This document shows, piece by piece, positions 35,038 to 48,860 of a DNA stretch of 64,000 nucleotides. The translations under genes were made by a program, and so were the position numbers. The notes below the pieces were generated by a model that was not told the origin of the DNA, did not search any database, and worked only from the letters and a program-made list of their open reading frames with translations. Each line of letters opens with the position of its first letter. The first letter of the stretch is position 1. This DNA is from Casuarius casuarius (Eukaryota > Chordata > Aves > Casuariiformes > Casuariidae). The stretch spans positions 511,959 to 575,958 of the forward strand of contig PTFA01000302.1 in assembly GCA_003342895.1 (NCBI GenBank), written 5' to 3'.

Positions 35038-36685
35038 GTGGTTGAAATCAGGGAATTTAAATTCTGCCTTGGCCCTACAAAGTGTTGCTTAACTCTAAAA
35101 TAAGACACAAAGTTTTGCTCCTGGTTTTGCTCCTAGAATTGTTCATGTGTTTATGTGGTCTTCCTAGGACCAGGGCTTCAAGTGATGAAAGGGTATGATC
35201 AAACCAGCAAAGAACTATTACCTTGACTTCTAAATTAAGTCACACGTCCCTGCATATATTTGCCTGACACAGCTGGTAGTTATTGTGCATGGTAATCTGT
35301 TAGGTCGTGAAAGTCTGAGTGAGCTCCTCCAAGAAATCAAAAATATTTATATATTTCAGCTTAGACTAATTTAAGCCACATTAAAGTTTTGAACTAGTTT
35401 CTCTTAGACATTTTTTTATAAACTCTCTTTTATTAAAATGTGACAAATGAATGTCTAAGCAGGGACTTTGCAAAGGTGTTTGCATTCCTTAAAAATGAAG
35501 TGGCGTCCCAGTGAAGAATCAACAAGGTTAGACACTAATTTCCGTTGGTTTCAGGCCTCTATTTGAGGGTTGTGGAATATACTGAACTACTTTTTCTAAA
35601 CTTCATATTTCAGCCCTAATAGGTTGACATTCATCTATAAATTTACAGATTGTTTTTTACAGCTTTTTTAGTGAAGACTCCAAGAATGTAAGTAGGTACT
35701 ATTCAGTCCTTTTTTATTGTGGAATAAATGAGGGGACCTACATCTGTGAGGGGAGAGATTTTTGTAATTGTGGAGAGCAGGTCATTTATGCATCTTCACA
35801 TGCTAAATAACCTCTAATGTGTTTTCCTTTTGCTAGTACTTGGTCTGGGTTTTGTGCCCAAGAACCAAGGGCAAGGTAGATCTCATCAGTGAAGACAGAA
35901 AGTGAGTACGAAACATGAGGCTTTCGGCTGCAATAGGTGCCTCCTAGAGAGCAGTGTCACTTGGATGTTTGAATGGAGGAAGTCTTTAGCTGGGAGAAGG
36001 ATGGGGCTTATTGCATAGGAAGACAAGTTTTGTTCCTCAGGGAAGAGGGGCTTACTGTCTAAGCAGAATTGCTGGGTGTTTATGAGGAACCTTCTTCCTG
36101 AAGACTGAGGGTGAAGATGTGTTTTAGGTTAACAGGACAGTGCAGCAGCGTATCTCTTTGGTCCAGCAGGTGCTCGTATATCACTGTAAATACAGGAGCA
36201 AAGACTTCCATGAGGATATACTAAAAAGACTGCAAATCCACATATACAAAATCTGCAGGACCAAAGAGTAATAGGTATGGGCACAAAACCAAAAAAATTT
36301 TCTGATTGCTAAATGAGACTAAAGATACGTTGGTTCTGTTAGAAACCTGGCAAATCATATCCTGCAGGTACCAGCACAGTGCCAGCATTGAAATCCGTAG
36401 CTGAACTTGCTGGGGTGCTGAGTGATGTTTTACATGCTTACACAGAGTTTGGAAAGGAAACAGATTATCCTCAAACACCATTGCTTTCTCAGTTAGTGTG
36501 TTGCAGTGTGTCCCTCTGCCACAGTTACCAGACTGTGTCTGAGTGCTGAATGTGTGCAGTGATGGAAGGTGCTGTGGCCTGCGCCGGGGGCAGTGCTTAA
36601 CCTTGCTGGCTCTGAAGGATTTCTGATGTCTCACCTCTGAGTTCCTCCCCATTCTTTTATTTTCTTTTTGGTGTGTCAGGATCCC

Positions 36686-36709
36686 AGATACCAGCTTATC
36701 CTGGTATCT
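36686..36709. repeat. Perfect 9-bp inverted repeat with 6-nt loop
   Basis: AGATACCAG and CTGGTATCT are exact reverse complements flanking CTTATC. Two further pairs follow after a mismatch. It is too short for a typical microRNA precursor. Confidence 0.5.
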
Positions 36710-36998
36710 TGGTGAAAACCTAGTTTCGGTCCTGCGCTGTTGTCACCAGCAAGGTGCTGGCAGGAATTGCAGCCTTTCACAGTCGGTGTCCGAGGTGGAC
36801 TGACTGTCTTGCTGCGTTCTCAGGGCTGATGTTACCGGTAGTTCCAGCTGTTCGTGTAACGTCAGCTTCCTCTCTCCTTCCCTCTGTCTGAGCCTGGCCA
36901 TTATAAAGTGTGGTACACCTGGGGGTTGTTTTATGTTGGTGTAGAGCATTTAAGTGAAATGTTTTTACGTATTTCCCTGCAATCAGAAGAACTAGGAC

Positions 36999-37031
36999 CT
37001 CTCTTGCTCTCTCTCTCTCTTTCTCTCTCTC
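36999..37031 (+). repeat. CT microsatellite
   Basis: Nearly pure CT dinucleotide repeat with two interruptions. Confidence 0.8.
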
Positions 37032-40000
37032 ATGTGTAGGTATAAATCAAATGGGAGCTGAGATTCTCATATGAACACAAGACTCGGGGATGTGGAACTT
37101 TTAGATGAACATCAAAATGTTGCAAGATGTAAGGGAGAAAAAAATCCCCCAAGCTTCATGAATTGCCAATACATACAGGTTTAGCTTACACTCTTAAATC
37201 ACTACTACACTGCAAGCAAAAAAGTGTGTCAGACAGGACATTGCAAAGAAGTGAAATTAAAAAAAATAGGGCCTTTTCTTAGACGTATATAAAGCACGAA
37301 CCATATGTACGGAAGAGCTAAATTAATCCCTGTTGTAATTCTTCCAAGTCCAATGGAACTGTGCCAAGGATGAATGTAACACAAGGCAAACAATCCTGTC
37401 AAAGACAATTACAAAACTTTATTTAAGATCTCCAAGAACACTAAAATAATTGCTAATAGATCTCTGTATTTATAATTTACATACCAGCATTGATGACTTT
37501 TGGCTAGAGCAACTCCTGAAGCCTGCCTCCAGGGACTTTTGTTGCTGAATGTGGTCAAATGAACGATTAAACTGTTTTAGGACTGAGACAGTCTCTTAGT
37601 GCTGGAATAAAGAGTTCGGAGTCCACTGGTAAATCCTTAGGTCCCATAATTGATTTCTATTCTGGCTCCAGTAGCTGAACTGAAAAATGATAAGTGCTGA
37701 GCTATGTAATTACAAAATAACATAGCACTTTTTTGTAAGTTGCAAGGGTCTGGCTTATTTAGAAGAAGAAAATTAGATCATTATAGTTTGAATCACCAGA
37801 AAAAGGAAGCCAGTGAGTTGTTTAACCACCTCCTGCACTGCCATTGCCTTCTGATCTTGCAGCATGGGTTTGCCCGGCCACCCATACTTTTAATTATCAG
37901 TTTCCAAAAGTTTTTAAATGATAAACTAATGTTTTCGATCCTTTATTCTAGAAGTTCTGCTTATGAGGCTGGTATTCATTCATTTTACTGTATTTTAAGG
38001 AATTTATATTTAAATGCAGAACAGGATCATAAAAGGGACAAATCCAGATTGGCAAAGTGGTCATGTATTTGTTTTTATCATCTGGATCCCGAGCATGATA
38101 AGCAAATTTTAAAAATTGAAATTGTAAAACTAATTGTTCAAATACGGGAGTATGTTTTATGAAGCTGTTCCTACAGGAAGTATTTATCGAGTTATTAATT
38201 GCAGAACTCTGAAATGAAGACGCAGCAAGTATTGTAACATCTTTAGATGTCTGCTGTACCTAAGAAATGTATTTATCACCATTTCATGATTCCACATGCG
38301 TTTTCTTTACTTGAAATTCCCTGTAGGCACAGCAGGCTCATGCCAGACTCTGCAACCCTGAAGACCAGCAGTGGACTTGTCATGCAAAGGGATCTTCTTG
38401 CTGTCCTAAATATTAGGTATTTATCAAACAAAGCAACTATGTATGCAAAACATTAGGCTGCTGCTTTGCTTGATTTCTGGCCTTATTTCCCTTATTTACC
38501 ATGGATCTCCCCTGAGTGGAACTCCTTGCAGTACTCAGAGAAACCTACTGGCAGAAGTATTCCAGTATATGTATACGTTTTGGAGGAGAGCATTCATGTG
38601 TGTTCACACTAAGCGTAGGTTGGTCTGGGATAAGTTTGGGGATGGGTTTTGGGTTGTACGCCTGCAATAAAAGATGCACAGGCCTAGAAGTCCAGCAACA
38701 CGTGGAATAAAGGTAGTTTCCATGCAGTCTGTGGAGGTTCCTCGCCTCTGGCTAGAAGGGAGTTGAATCTGTGCACCTCGGAAAGATCCACTATAACCAG
38801 GATCGAGCAGTTTTTAGGGATGAAATCTGTAAAACACTTTCAGTTCAGCGCCAAAACAGTTGGAAATATTCTCTGAGGTTCTGAACAAGAAGAACCATGT
38901 CACAGAGAATTATTGACGCTTCTTTTAAATAAATATTTTTGGTTTATAATACCGTAGAACATACATTGTTAAGCAAGATGGTGTGTCATAATAGAAGAGA
39001 AAGTGGCCATTTCAGTAAGCTGTTGTGTTCTAGAGCATCACTGCTGCCTTCAAACTCAGAAACTTCCCCTCCTCCCCATTGTCCCACGTAAAAGGCAGAA
39101 CGGCAAAAGATGTGAAGCAGAAGTGAGAAGTAGAAGACAACCATTTCTACAAGACCACTGTAAACTAAATTCTGTGCTGTCCCTTTTGCTGAAGGGTTTC
39201 TTAAACAAACTTTAGTCTGTGTAAAATGCTGTGTTTTATGAAACTGATATATAAAGGAAGAAAATAAGGCCTCTGTTGATTCCAGCTGTCCTGAAAACAT
39301 AAGGAGACAGCAAAGGAAATTTGAGAAGTCTGTACTAGGCACCTGTTTGTCTTGGGGAAATAGAAGATCATTGAACATGATGTTTTTGATCAGAGATCTG
39401 TTTTCTTTGTGTGGCCTTTGCAACTGTCCTGTTTAAGTTTGGAGCTATTTTGATCCTATGACTTATGGATCATAAGGAAGAAAAGAGAGGAGGGATCAGG
39501 TTGGGCTCTGCAGAGAAGATACAATGCAGCAGCCACTGGGAGACACCAGCGCTGGAGGGGCTCAGACATGCACTTTTGCACTTTTGATGAGTCTGTCCAT
39601 GCTGAGACAGAAAGGGAATACAGGACCTGTCCTTTGAGGTCAGGATGTTCTCTGGGAGTGTCTTTGCATTTTGGATGAGGCCAATAGTAAGTATAGCAAC
39701 TGAAGGAATATTTCATGTATGTATGCAAGGTTTAAGCTTTTAACAGGAGCAGTAAACGTTGGGGCAAACTATTTTCACCTGTCTCCATGATGGGAGCATG
39801 CCATTTTTGCATAAGCTCTTCTGCCAAGCTAGCACACATGACCTTTCAGTTCTCACATTTTCTTTATAGATTAATTATTTCCCTTTTAGTCAGTTTGTTC
39901 TATGCTGCTGTCTACTTTCTGTGCTTGCAGTGCAGCTAGAGTCTCCCTTAACATGAAACAGATCAGTAAAAATTTCTGAGTGTATTTTCTGTCCATCTAA

Positions 40001-40119
40001 GCAAGGTAATGATTCTGAACACAGAAATTCTTGTTTGAATTTTTCCAGTGCTTACGAAAGAAAACAGAAACATGGTGACAGATATTCTGTCATGACTGGC
40101 ACAGCACAGAGCAGTGCTT

Positions 40120-40205
40120 GCCTAAAGATCCTGATCCTGGAAGCACTGAAGTATGCTTAAACCTCGTTTTTTTTCATTAAAAGATGCTTAAGTGTATTTA
40201 GGCTA
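40120..40205. repeat. Ancient palindromic interspersed repeat, second family
   Basis: GATCCTGATCCTGGAAGCACT and AGTATGCTTAA on the left are mirrored by AGATGCTTAAGTGTATTTAGG on the right, with a T-rich centre. This follows a known sauropsid pattern of 'gatcctgcaagcacttaagcatgtgcttaa' palindromes. The copy is degraded, and the assignment is by eye. Confidence 0.45.
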
Positions 40206-43200
40206 GTTGCTGAAGGTGTTGAACCAGACTATTAAATTGGAGCCTCAAGAGCAAAACCAAGGAGCCTTTTTTCCTTAATGATTCTTTCTTGTTGGAGCAC
40301 TTCACAGACTGTTCACACAAAAGCTTCTACTGCTGCTGGTTATTCTGTCTAGCTTGAAAGGGGCCAGTGACCTCTGTGGGAAATATGGGCAGAGCTGTAT
40401 TTTCCTCTCCCAAATGAAGCAGTCAGCACTTGTCTGGAGCCTAGTGAGGGTACCCTGCAAAGAGGCCAGCAGCTGCTAATCACACAAATATTGTGTAGAT
40501 GCAGCAGTTCCCAGGCCCAGGCTCCCACTGAATCCTGCCCCTGGTAGGAGCCAGTAATGGGGAACTGCCTCTTCCCACAAGCATGTCCTGTAAAAAATGG
40601 TGCTGCTTGTGCTGCAGACCTTGTTGAGTTTGTCTTTGTCATCTCTGCTCATCCTCATGCTCATACCAAAGTATCTACAGCTCCTTGCTACTGTGGGAAA
40701 GAAATGGGCATTTCAAGAGCATGCAAGCTCTATATTCAGGTCAGCAAGGACCAAGGAACCTACCAGAGAAATAAGAATCAGACATTTCAGAAGATTAAAG
40801 CCAATCAGAAAATTGAGCAGTGAGTTACAAACCCCACAAAGGAGCAGTCCAGGCTAAAAACCTGACATCCTCCTGTTTTTTTCTGTGTGTAGACTGAGAG
40901 GGCTTAGGCAACTGTATAGACACTTGGCATTATATATAGGTATTACACCATGAAGTTATGAACTGTACAGGCTGAACCAAAACCCTTGCCCTCCTCTCAC
41001 TGCCTTCCATTAATGGCTGATTCCTTTTTTAAAACCACAAATTGGCCTCTTCAGGTGAGTCTACAGCATCTTCCCAAGTGTGTTAGTTACACAGCCTTTA
41101 CGCAGCCACTTCCTTTTGTTGTTTTTAGGGATTATTTCTCAGTGCATAGTCGTAGCAGAGTGCATTTTTGGTGTGAAATGGTTGGTTGTTAATGCTCCCT
41201 TCCCACTATGGAATTTGGCATTTATTTAAAATAGCGGGTCCAAAGGAGTAATTTCAGGATACAGACTAATGCCACGCAGTAAGTGCTCTGCTAGGAGAGG
41301 ATAGTCTCCCCTGCAAGGCTGACACTTTTTTTGAAGTCAGGGATGTTGTTGCACAACCGAATTCATCTCAGAGCTATGTAGCTGTTACAGGTGCATATGC
41401 TATAATTATACCAAATTTCCCTAATATTACGTAGAATTGCCATAACACAAGACATTAGCTTTGAAAATTTATCTTTAAACATTTGAAGTGTTTTTTTAGT
41501 GAGCGTCTCCAAAACATAATGTCTGAGAGGCCCCTAAAAAAAAGACAAATGATGTTTTGTTGTTTTCTTTTCATCTGTTTTTTGGCAGCTATACACAGGT
41601 GGTTCAAATGCAGTATATAAAATGACTGTGACACCTTCCATAAATTAATGCAATTTTCCAGTGAGGCAGTTCTAGCATATTTCTTGGCCTACATACAGAA
41701 ATTAGCATCTCAATACCCATTAGCTTTATTACTTTTTGTTAGAAGGTAATGAATTTTAAACTTGTTATTTGATGAGTGTATATGTATCTAATTTTCTGCA
41801 ATGGGGCACAAGTTCACTTAAAAATACTTTTGTGCCATCTGTCTTTGTTTAGAAGTGGGATTAACAATATTGGTCCCAGTATTTCCATACAAGCTGCAGA
41901 AAGGACCATTTATGTTTAATATGAGTATCGTTAACATAGAACTGTAGGGAATCAAACTGAATAATAGAGACTGTACATGCAAAGTGCTGTCCTAGGTCTG
42001 CACTTTTTATGTGGGTTCAGTCTAGATTACGCTGATGACATTTCCAAACCTTGGAATAGCACAGGGCTGGTAGAGCACAAGATGTGGTTTAAGCTGCCAT
42101 GCCCAATACGTACCATCACATGCGTTTTTGGAAACTTGGCACTAACTCCTTCCAACTCTTTATTGAAGGAACAGTACTCTACACCCATGTGGCAAATCTT
42201 GTTCCTCTTGGAATTGTGGTAGTATTGTCAGTGACTTCTTGATGCTATGATTTGCTCATTTGATGCATAAACCGAATTGGTCATCATTATCCTAGATCAA
42301 GGCCCTGTTTAAATGGGTTAAACGTATTCCAGGTGTTCTTTTGTCTGAAGATGCTTCCCTGAATCTGGGTGTAAGGCCTTTGATCTTCCTGACTTATTGG
42401 AGTGCACGAGTAGATGGCTGCAGGATCAGGGGCTGAAGCAGTACTTTGGATCAGAACAAAAGCACCTTCAGAGCATCTTGCAAAAGCAGTTTGGTTGACC
42501 ATCTACTCAGTCCTCTTAATGATTTTAAGTTCTCAGCCCTCAGTACTTTTAATGATTTTATATGGACATTTTTAGTAAGTAAATTAGTGCAATTTTTCCC
42601 TGCAAAATATACTATGGACCTGTTGAAATGTATTCACTTTATACTGCAATAACAGGGTTGTATTCACTTTCATGGAAAAACGTATGGTGAATGATAAAGC
42701 ACAGACATAATGACTGCTGAGAACGGTACTTAAACCCCTTGGTAACACATTACCCAAAGCAGAGCCATTCTGTCTTCTGGGAGCAGAAAAGAAGGATTTC
42801 CAGAAGGCCACTTTCCTTCGAGCAGTCTTTGCAAGATGTTGAAGAGCAAAGGCTGAGGTTCCGGTCTGTTCAAAAAAATTTGACTTTCAGGCTGAGAACC
42901 CAACTCCTCCTGCAGAAACTCTCTTGCAACCGGTGTAAGTTAAACTTGAGGTGGCTTGAGGCAGTGACTACAGATTATGGCCCCTGCTGGCTCCTGCCTC
43001 TTTACTGGTTACCCAGCAGTGATTTTGGGGGTAGTGGGCAGTTACTCTGTTTGCTTGTCCCTAAAATTGGCTCTGTTGGTGGGTACTGCCTTTGGCAGAC
43101 AGTGCCTTGGACTGTAGACTAAAGGGTTTATGTTATATGCTTAATTATACATAGGCCATTAAGTGCATGGGCTACATTTTTCATCTGACATATACCTATG

Positions 43201-44032
43201 ACTCCCATTAACATTAATTACAGTAAGTGCACACACACTGAGAGAAATGCCGTACGTGAACCTGTTGATTAAACTCAAAGTATGTTTAGACTGGCAGTGA
43301 CATTGTGTTCTGTTGCTGCTTTTCATTAACTAGGTCTACATGATGAAAACATCACTTGAAACCATAGAACCACGGAGTAACACTTAATCACTGAGTTGCT
43401 AATTTGCACTTGGGAAAAAAAAGAAAAAAGCTGGCCTTCTGTTTTGTTCAAAGAAGGAAAAATTCATTTCTGAGCTGTTCTTAACCAGGTCACATCACTC
43501 CAGTGCAAAATCTGAACGGGCTGTATTGCTGAGCATTTCAAGTAGGACATAACCGTACCCAAAGATCCAGCCTGTGACAAGTGTGGAAGGACTTGCATCT
43601 CTGTGATCTCTGAATAGTTTGCTTCATTCTGCTGTTGACTCGCACCCCTCCCATACTTACATGTATTTGCCTAATTGCTACCTTAATGGCTGGTAAGGAT
43701 GGCTGTATGAATGAACCACAGAAGCATGGATATTTTTTCATGCAGATTAATTTCATTCTATCTATGACTTGGAGCACTCTTCCTCTGAAGGTGGAAGGCT
43801 CTGTCCTTCAGACAGGTGGGTGTGCCAGGTTAGGGGATTTTTTTCTGTCATTTGTTCTTAAGAAATGTAAAAAAACATGTGGTACTCATCCTGCTAATTG
43901 TTTGGGGCTTGCCCTCTGTTCTGACTCCACCTCCAAAAAAACAAATTAAGAGACAGGAAAATTATTCATTATTCTTCCTGTATGCTTTGCTTTTTGCTCA
44001 TCGATTTCCATTTCTTTTTTCTCTCTATAGAA

Positions 44033-44050
44033 AGAGACAAATTTGTCTCT
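44033..44050. repeat. Perfect 18-bp palindrome
   Basis: AGAGACAAATTTGTCTCT is its own reverse complement with no loop. It is embedded in a pyrimidine-rich stretch. No known protein site is assigned. Confidence 0.6.
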
Positions 44051-45293
44051 CTTTCCTCTCTCCTGATTTCAGATAGCCCTCAGAAACCTTACAGTTTGAC
44101 AAATAACCTGTCCCATTTAACATTCACTTGCAAAGTTGTTAAATACATCTGATTATATATTGTGCTAGTACCTAACAAAATGGTCATAAATTTATAAATC
44201 TATAATTACATCCGTAAAAATTTTGCCTGTGTCACCTCTTGCAAGTATCATGTGATGTCATTTTTAGTATGCATTCATTCAGTAGCAGGGGAACTGATTG
44301 CTCATATACTATCCAGCAGAACAAATTATTTTTTATGGAAATAACAATACAAACCAGGCAGGAAAAATTTGACAATATAATAGTAGGAGAGAGATAATAG
44401 CAATATTTCTGGCAGTAGACAGGTGTGTGCTCTCTGTGTGCATAGCTAGAAAAAGTTTGGAAGTCCTCAATCTATTTCAAGAGATTTTATTCAAATAGAG
44501 CTGCAAAATGCTAAGTAAAAGAGCTAAGTATCTGTTCTATTAGGTTATAATAGAGTAAGTTTAAGCACATATTCAAGGACAAAAAACACAAGTTGTTCCA
44601 TGAGCAGCAGACGAATGAAGTCTGATTTATGACAAATACATGCTCCTTATCTCTTAATCTCCTCTCAGTGCAGAATTTCTAGCTGTTCCCATGTCTTCTG
44701 GGACTCCTCGCACTGGCAAACGCCTGGATGTGTGGTGGCTAGTCTGGAGCAAAGCGTGAGCACTTTGGCCAGCAAGGGTGTGCGTGCAGCTGCCAAGCAG
44801 AGGAACTAATGCCTGAGGTCCACGGTCTTTCCTTCAGCTGGGATATATTCACATCTCTGTTCTCTGCCAGCTGTTTATCCTCCATCAGGCTTGTAGGAAC
44901 TTTATGTCTTTGAACTTCTACCCCTTCCAAATATGATGAGAGTTGTATTTGCAAAGGTTTAAGTGAAGTTTAAATGCACTGGGTTTTTTTGGATTGTGTG
45001 GAGAGGCGTAGACTGTCAGCATAGGCCTGAGACAGAAAAGCAGGCTGAAAAATGCACCTTAGAAACTGTTTTGCTTTTAAGTATAACACTTGACTCTTCC
45101 TTGAAAATCTTGTAAAAAGCTGGTCCTTAAATTTTGCCCTCTGACCAAGTGAAGATGAAGGAAATATGTGCATTAAAAATGCGCGTTGAAACTAGTTAGG
45201 CAATGTTTTAAGTGGTGAACTCTTTATAGAGTTTGTGTCTTGCATAGCTTGCTTCACTCGTACTGGAGAATACGTAGCGCAGGCAGAACCGTC

Positions 45294-45318
45294 AGAAACT
45301 ACAGAAACTACAGAAAGG
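45294..45318 (+). repeat. Short tandem repeat of about 10 bp
   Basis: AGAAACTAC is repeated twice and then partly a third time. It is a minor tandem duplication. Confidence 0.6.
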
Positions 45319-48300
45319 CAAAGTGTTCAAGCTGGGCAAAATCGCCAACCAGAACTTCAGAAGTAAAGTTGCAAGCCCTGTAATAAGGCAGTTTGAGTTC
45401 TGTTGCTTCTTGAAATCAAAGGTGGTGGTGGGAGAAAAAGCACTGAAGTGCATTTCTTCAGGAAGCATGTGCGGTGTCCTGTGCTATCAAAAGTCAACGG
45501 CAATAGCTACCTACGCGTTACCTATTACACCTGCAGCAGGTAATTCAGAGGGAACAGAAAAGGGTACCTTTTGATTCATTACCAATGGCAGTGTAAGAAA
45601 ATAGAGGGAGAAGTGTCTGGAGTCTCTAATAAGCAATATATCAGCCAAGTACTGTCAGCCTTTGTAGAAAGCTCCACAGCATGATTTATCACATTAATTA
45701 CAGTCATGAGGGCCTCGTGTTCCTAAGCCTGGAACTGCAGTCACATTCTAAACTTGATTTAAGAATACACTTTGGCCAAGACTGAAATGTAGCCTGTTAT
45801 GATTAATGTAATAAAATATTTATTACATACTCTTTCTTCTTTCTGTTTCTCTGCTTGGTGCCCCAGTTAGACTGCTTCATCCCAAAACAGTGATACACAA
45901 TTAGATTTCAGATGTTGAGGATCCTCATCTGTTTTTTATCTTTCTCTTTAGTGTTGTTCTTATTTTTACATCCTTTTGTTTCCTATCTCCCCTCTTTGTC
46001 TTTACTTCCCACCCCTGTTTTCCCAACTCTACTTCTCAGTTGCTATCTGGAGTGAATCACAAGCAGGCAAACTCTCTAGCCTCACTCATTCCTTTGGGAC
46101 CTTTTGCATTGCTTTCTCCACTGTGCTTATTAACATTAGCTGTCTAAGCTCCCAAGTGCAGTGAGTTTAAAACTACTGGAAGGCCATAGTCAAGAACATG
46201 ATAAACTCTGGCGACACAGGGTGATGTATAAAGAGAAGATTAACCTGTAAAGGGATATATATTTGAGTCCTGTTTCCCATTCACCTTCCACAGGGTTTGC
46301 AACTGCAGGCAGGTGCTAGGGAGTGATACGACGTATTATTCAGTAGGTTTGGCGCATAGCAATACAGGGGCTCAGGGGAAGTGTCTTCAGTAATTATGAC
46401 TTTACTCAGTGTAAGCGTGTTATTATAATGATTGTACAAACACGCCTGGAGATAGGATTCTTTTTTCATGTTACTTCTGGTACAAAAACTAATCTTAGAA
46501 AGAAACTATTTGCACCAAAGATTTCCCAATGTAAGCAGCCAAGTAATGCTGTTGTACAGGATCTGTAATGTGCAGAAACACCTCAGCTTAGACGTTGCTG
46601 TAGCACAAAATTCCACTGGGCCAAATTTTCTAAAATGCCATATAAATTGGTGCCTGTGGTTTTATGCTAGGAAAGCTGCTCATTAGATTGTTAGCTGAGC
46701 AATTCACATTCACAAGATCTATTTACACATGTAAATCTGGCTTTCCGAGTATGAACATTTAAAGGTGAAAACCTTATGGAACATGTAGCATCTGTTTTTT
46801 CTTATAGAAATGGGGGTTTTGCCATGAAAATTTGTATTTTTCCATAGCTCCTGATTAATTTTTAAATAATGAATTCAATTCAACAAAGGAGGAGCTTCTC
46901 TGAGGATCATTTTTTCTCTTCTCATTTCGAATTCCTGCTTCTTGTTTTTCTGTTAGCAAATTTTGAGTCTAGTCATCTTACACACATGCATGTTACTCAG
47001 TCATGCCCCTCTTCTGCCATATAAACATGTAATGACTTACATGTTCCAGTTGATTTCTACATTTTACAAGCATGTGCAGGGACTCCAATCCCAGAAGCAC
47101 TTACTATATGCTTTGTTGAACTCATTCGAGAGAAAAACAGGCATTCTATTGAGAATCTGTGTGCAACACTTTTTCTGGACTGATACCAAGAAAGCCAAGT
47201 CCTCTGGAAAATGAATGCTTCACTTCTACAGTGCATCATCCAGCTTCCAGATCTCAGGGTAAATTAGACATACTCCTTTAATTGCTTCTGCCACTGATCA
47301 TACAGTAAATAACATGCTTTGATATAGGGAACATTTCACTGTGGTTCTTAAAAAATGGTTAGAAAGGAAATATATTTTCCACAGTTAAATATTTAACATG
47401 AATAAAAATTTGTGACAAAAAATGGCTTTCCTTTAGCTTTAAATGGAAATTAGTACTTTGAACTTTCTCTGTAAAGTTAGCCATGAACTGCATTTTTGTT
47501 TGGAAACTATTGAAAGGTGGTACTACTGAATACAGACATACATGCTCAATATAAAGCATACTGCATATTATTCAGCTGTTATATATTTATATTTGCTTCA
47601 TAGTGTTGGTAGCATTTTGCCACTTACCACTTCCAGCAGCACTCAGATTTCACCAGTCTGCCTGAAGTTTTTAACTTGTGCTGTGAAAGAGGAGGAATTT
47701 TATGTTAGAAATGAAGATGTCTGAAGAAAGTGTGGTCAGTTATTTTGAAAGGAAGGGGGTTTCACATTTTTGGAAAAGTTTTCTAATGTTTTTAGGTTTG
47801 TGGTCTAGAAAACTCCAAGCATGGTTTATATTTCCTGCGCATCTACAAAGAATTGGTTTCCTGGATCTTGGTCAATTATTTAAGAGTCCAAGTAATTTTT
47901 TTTAAAAAGCAGGTAATAGCTAAAAGGTAAGTAACAGAGGGGTCAGATAGGACCCATAAACCTGGAGCTGGATCCAGTCCAGGTAATTAAGTCGGACCTG
48001 GGCCGCTACAACGGCAGCAGGCTCTAGTCCAGCTCTGAACCATGGGTACGTGTTGCCTGGACATCACCTCAGTACCAGATTGTTTTATCTCTGCTGTTCT
48101 TGCAGAAGATCTACTTCTGTCGCTCTCCCTACTGGGCCGTGGGGAGCAGCTGCAGTTTCCTGCTGTGGAAGCAGTGCATGGTGTTGGGCAGTCCTGGCAG
48201 AGCTGCAGTTATATATTTGTTCTTGCTAAATGGAAGTTGGGAAATTAAGTGGATCTTGGTAAACAGGAACTGCATAGCCCCACTGTTGTGATGCAGAGGA

Positions 48301-48795
48301 AACGCATCCCATTTTATGTGGTCAGCAAGTCACACCAGTGCATTATAGAGCAGCTTCACATTCAAAAGAAAGTAGGAAGCCAGATATAATCTCATATTCC
48401 AGAAATATCACTTTAAGTCTTCCATGGCTGAAGTGAAATATGAGGTAAAATAAGCATGCAACACTTTCTCTTTTCCACTAGCCCTGCCAAAACCTAAACC
48501 AGACATCTAGATGTTTTGAAGCGAAGATCACATTTAGAACACATTAAGACATTTTAGATTTTGAAGGTTTGCTTCCAAAACCTTTGGTTTGAAACAGCTG
48601 AGAAGACACTACATTACAGTGAGATGGGAAAGGCAGGAAGCCTTAACTGAAGTCCCTGGAGCACTGCCGATTTATACCCTTCATTAATCATTGCTAGTAT
48701 CTTCTGCGTAAAAGATTGATCCAGTCAACAGGAGAACTGAAGTCCTTAATGCCCTGTAGATCCTAGCTCCAAATTATCTAGCATTTGAGAAAGAT

Positions 48796-48860
48796 GTAGT
48801 GGCCCCATTAAAATTCGTGGGAATCTTACTATTGACTCTGCCTACAGCCCAGTTGCTTGT
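48796..48860. repeat. Possible third copy of the 'attgacttcaatgg' palindrome
   Basis: GGCCCCATTAAAATTCGTGG and GGAATCTTACTATTGACTCT follow the order of the same palindromic family as the copies near 23.4 and 57.9 kb, but with more divergence. Confidence 0.3.
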
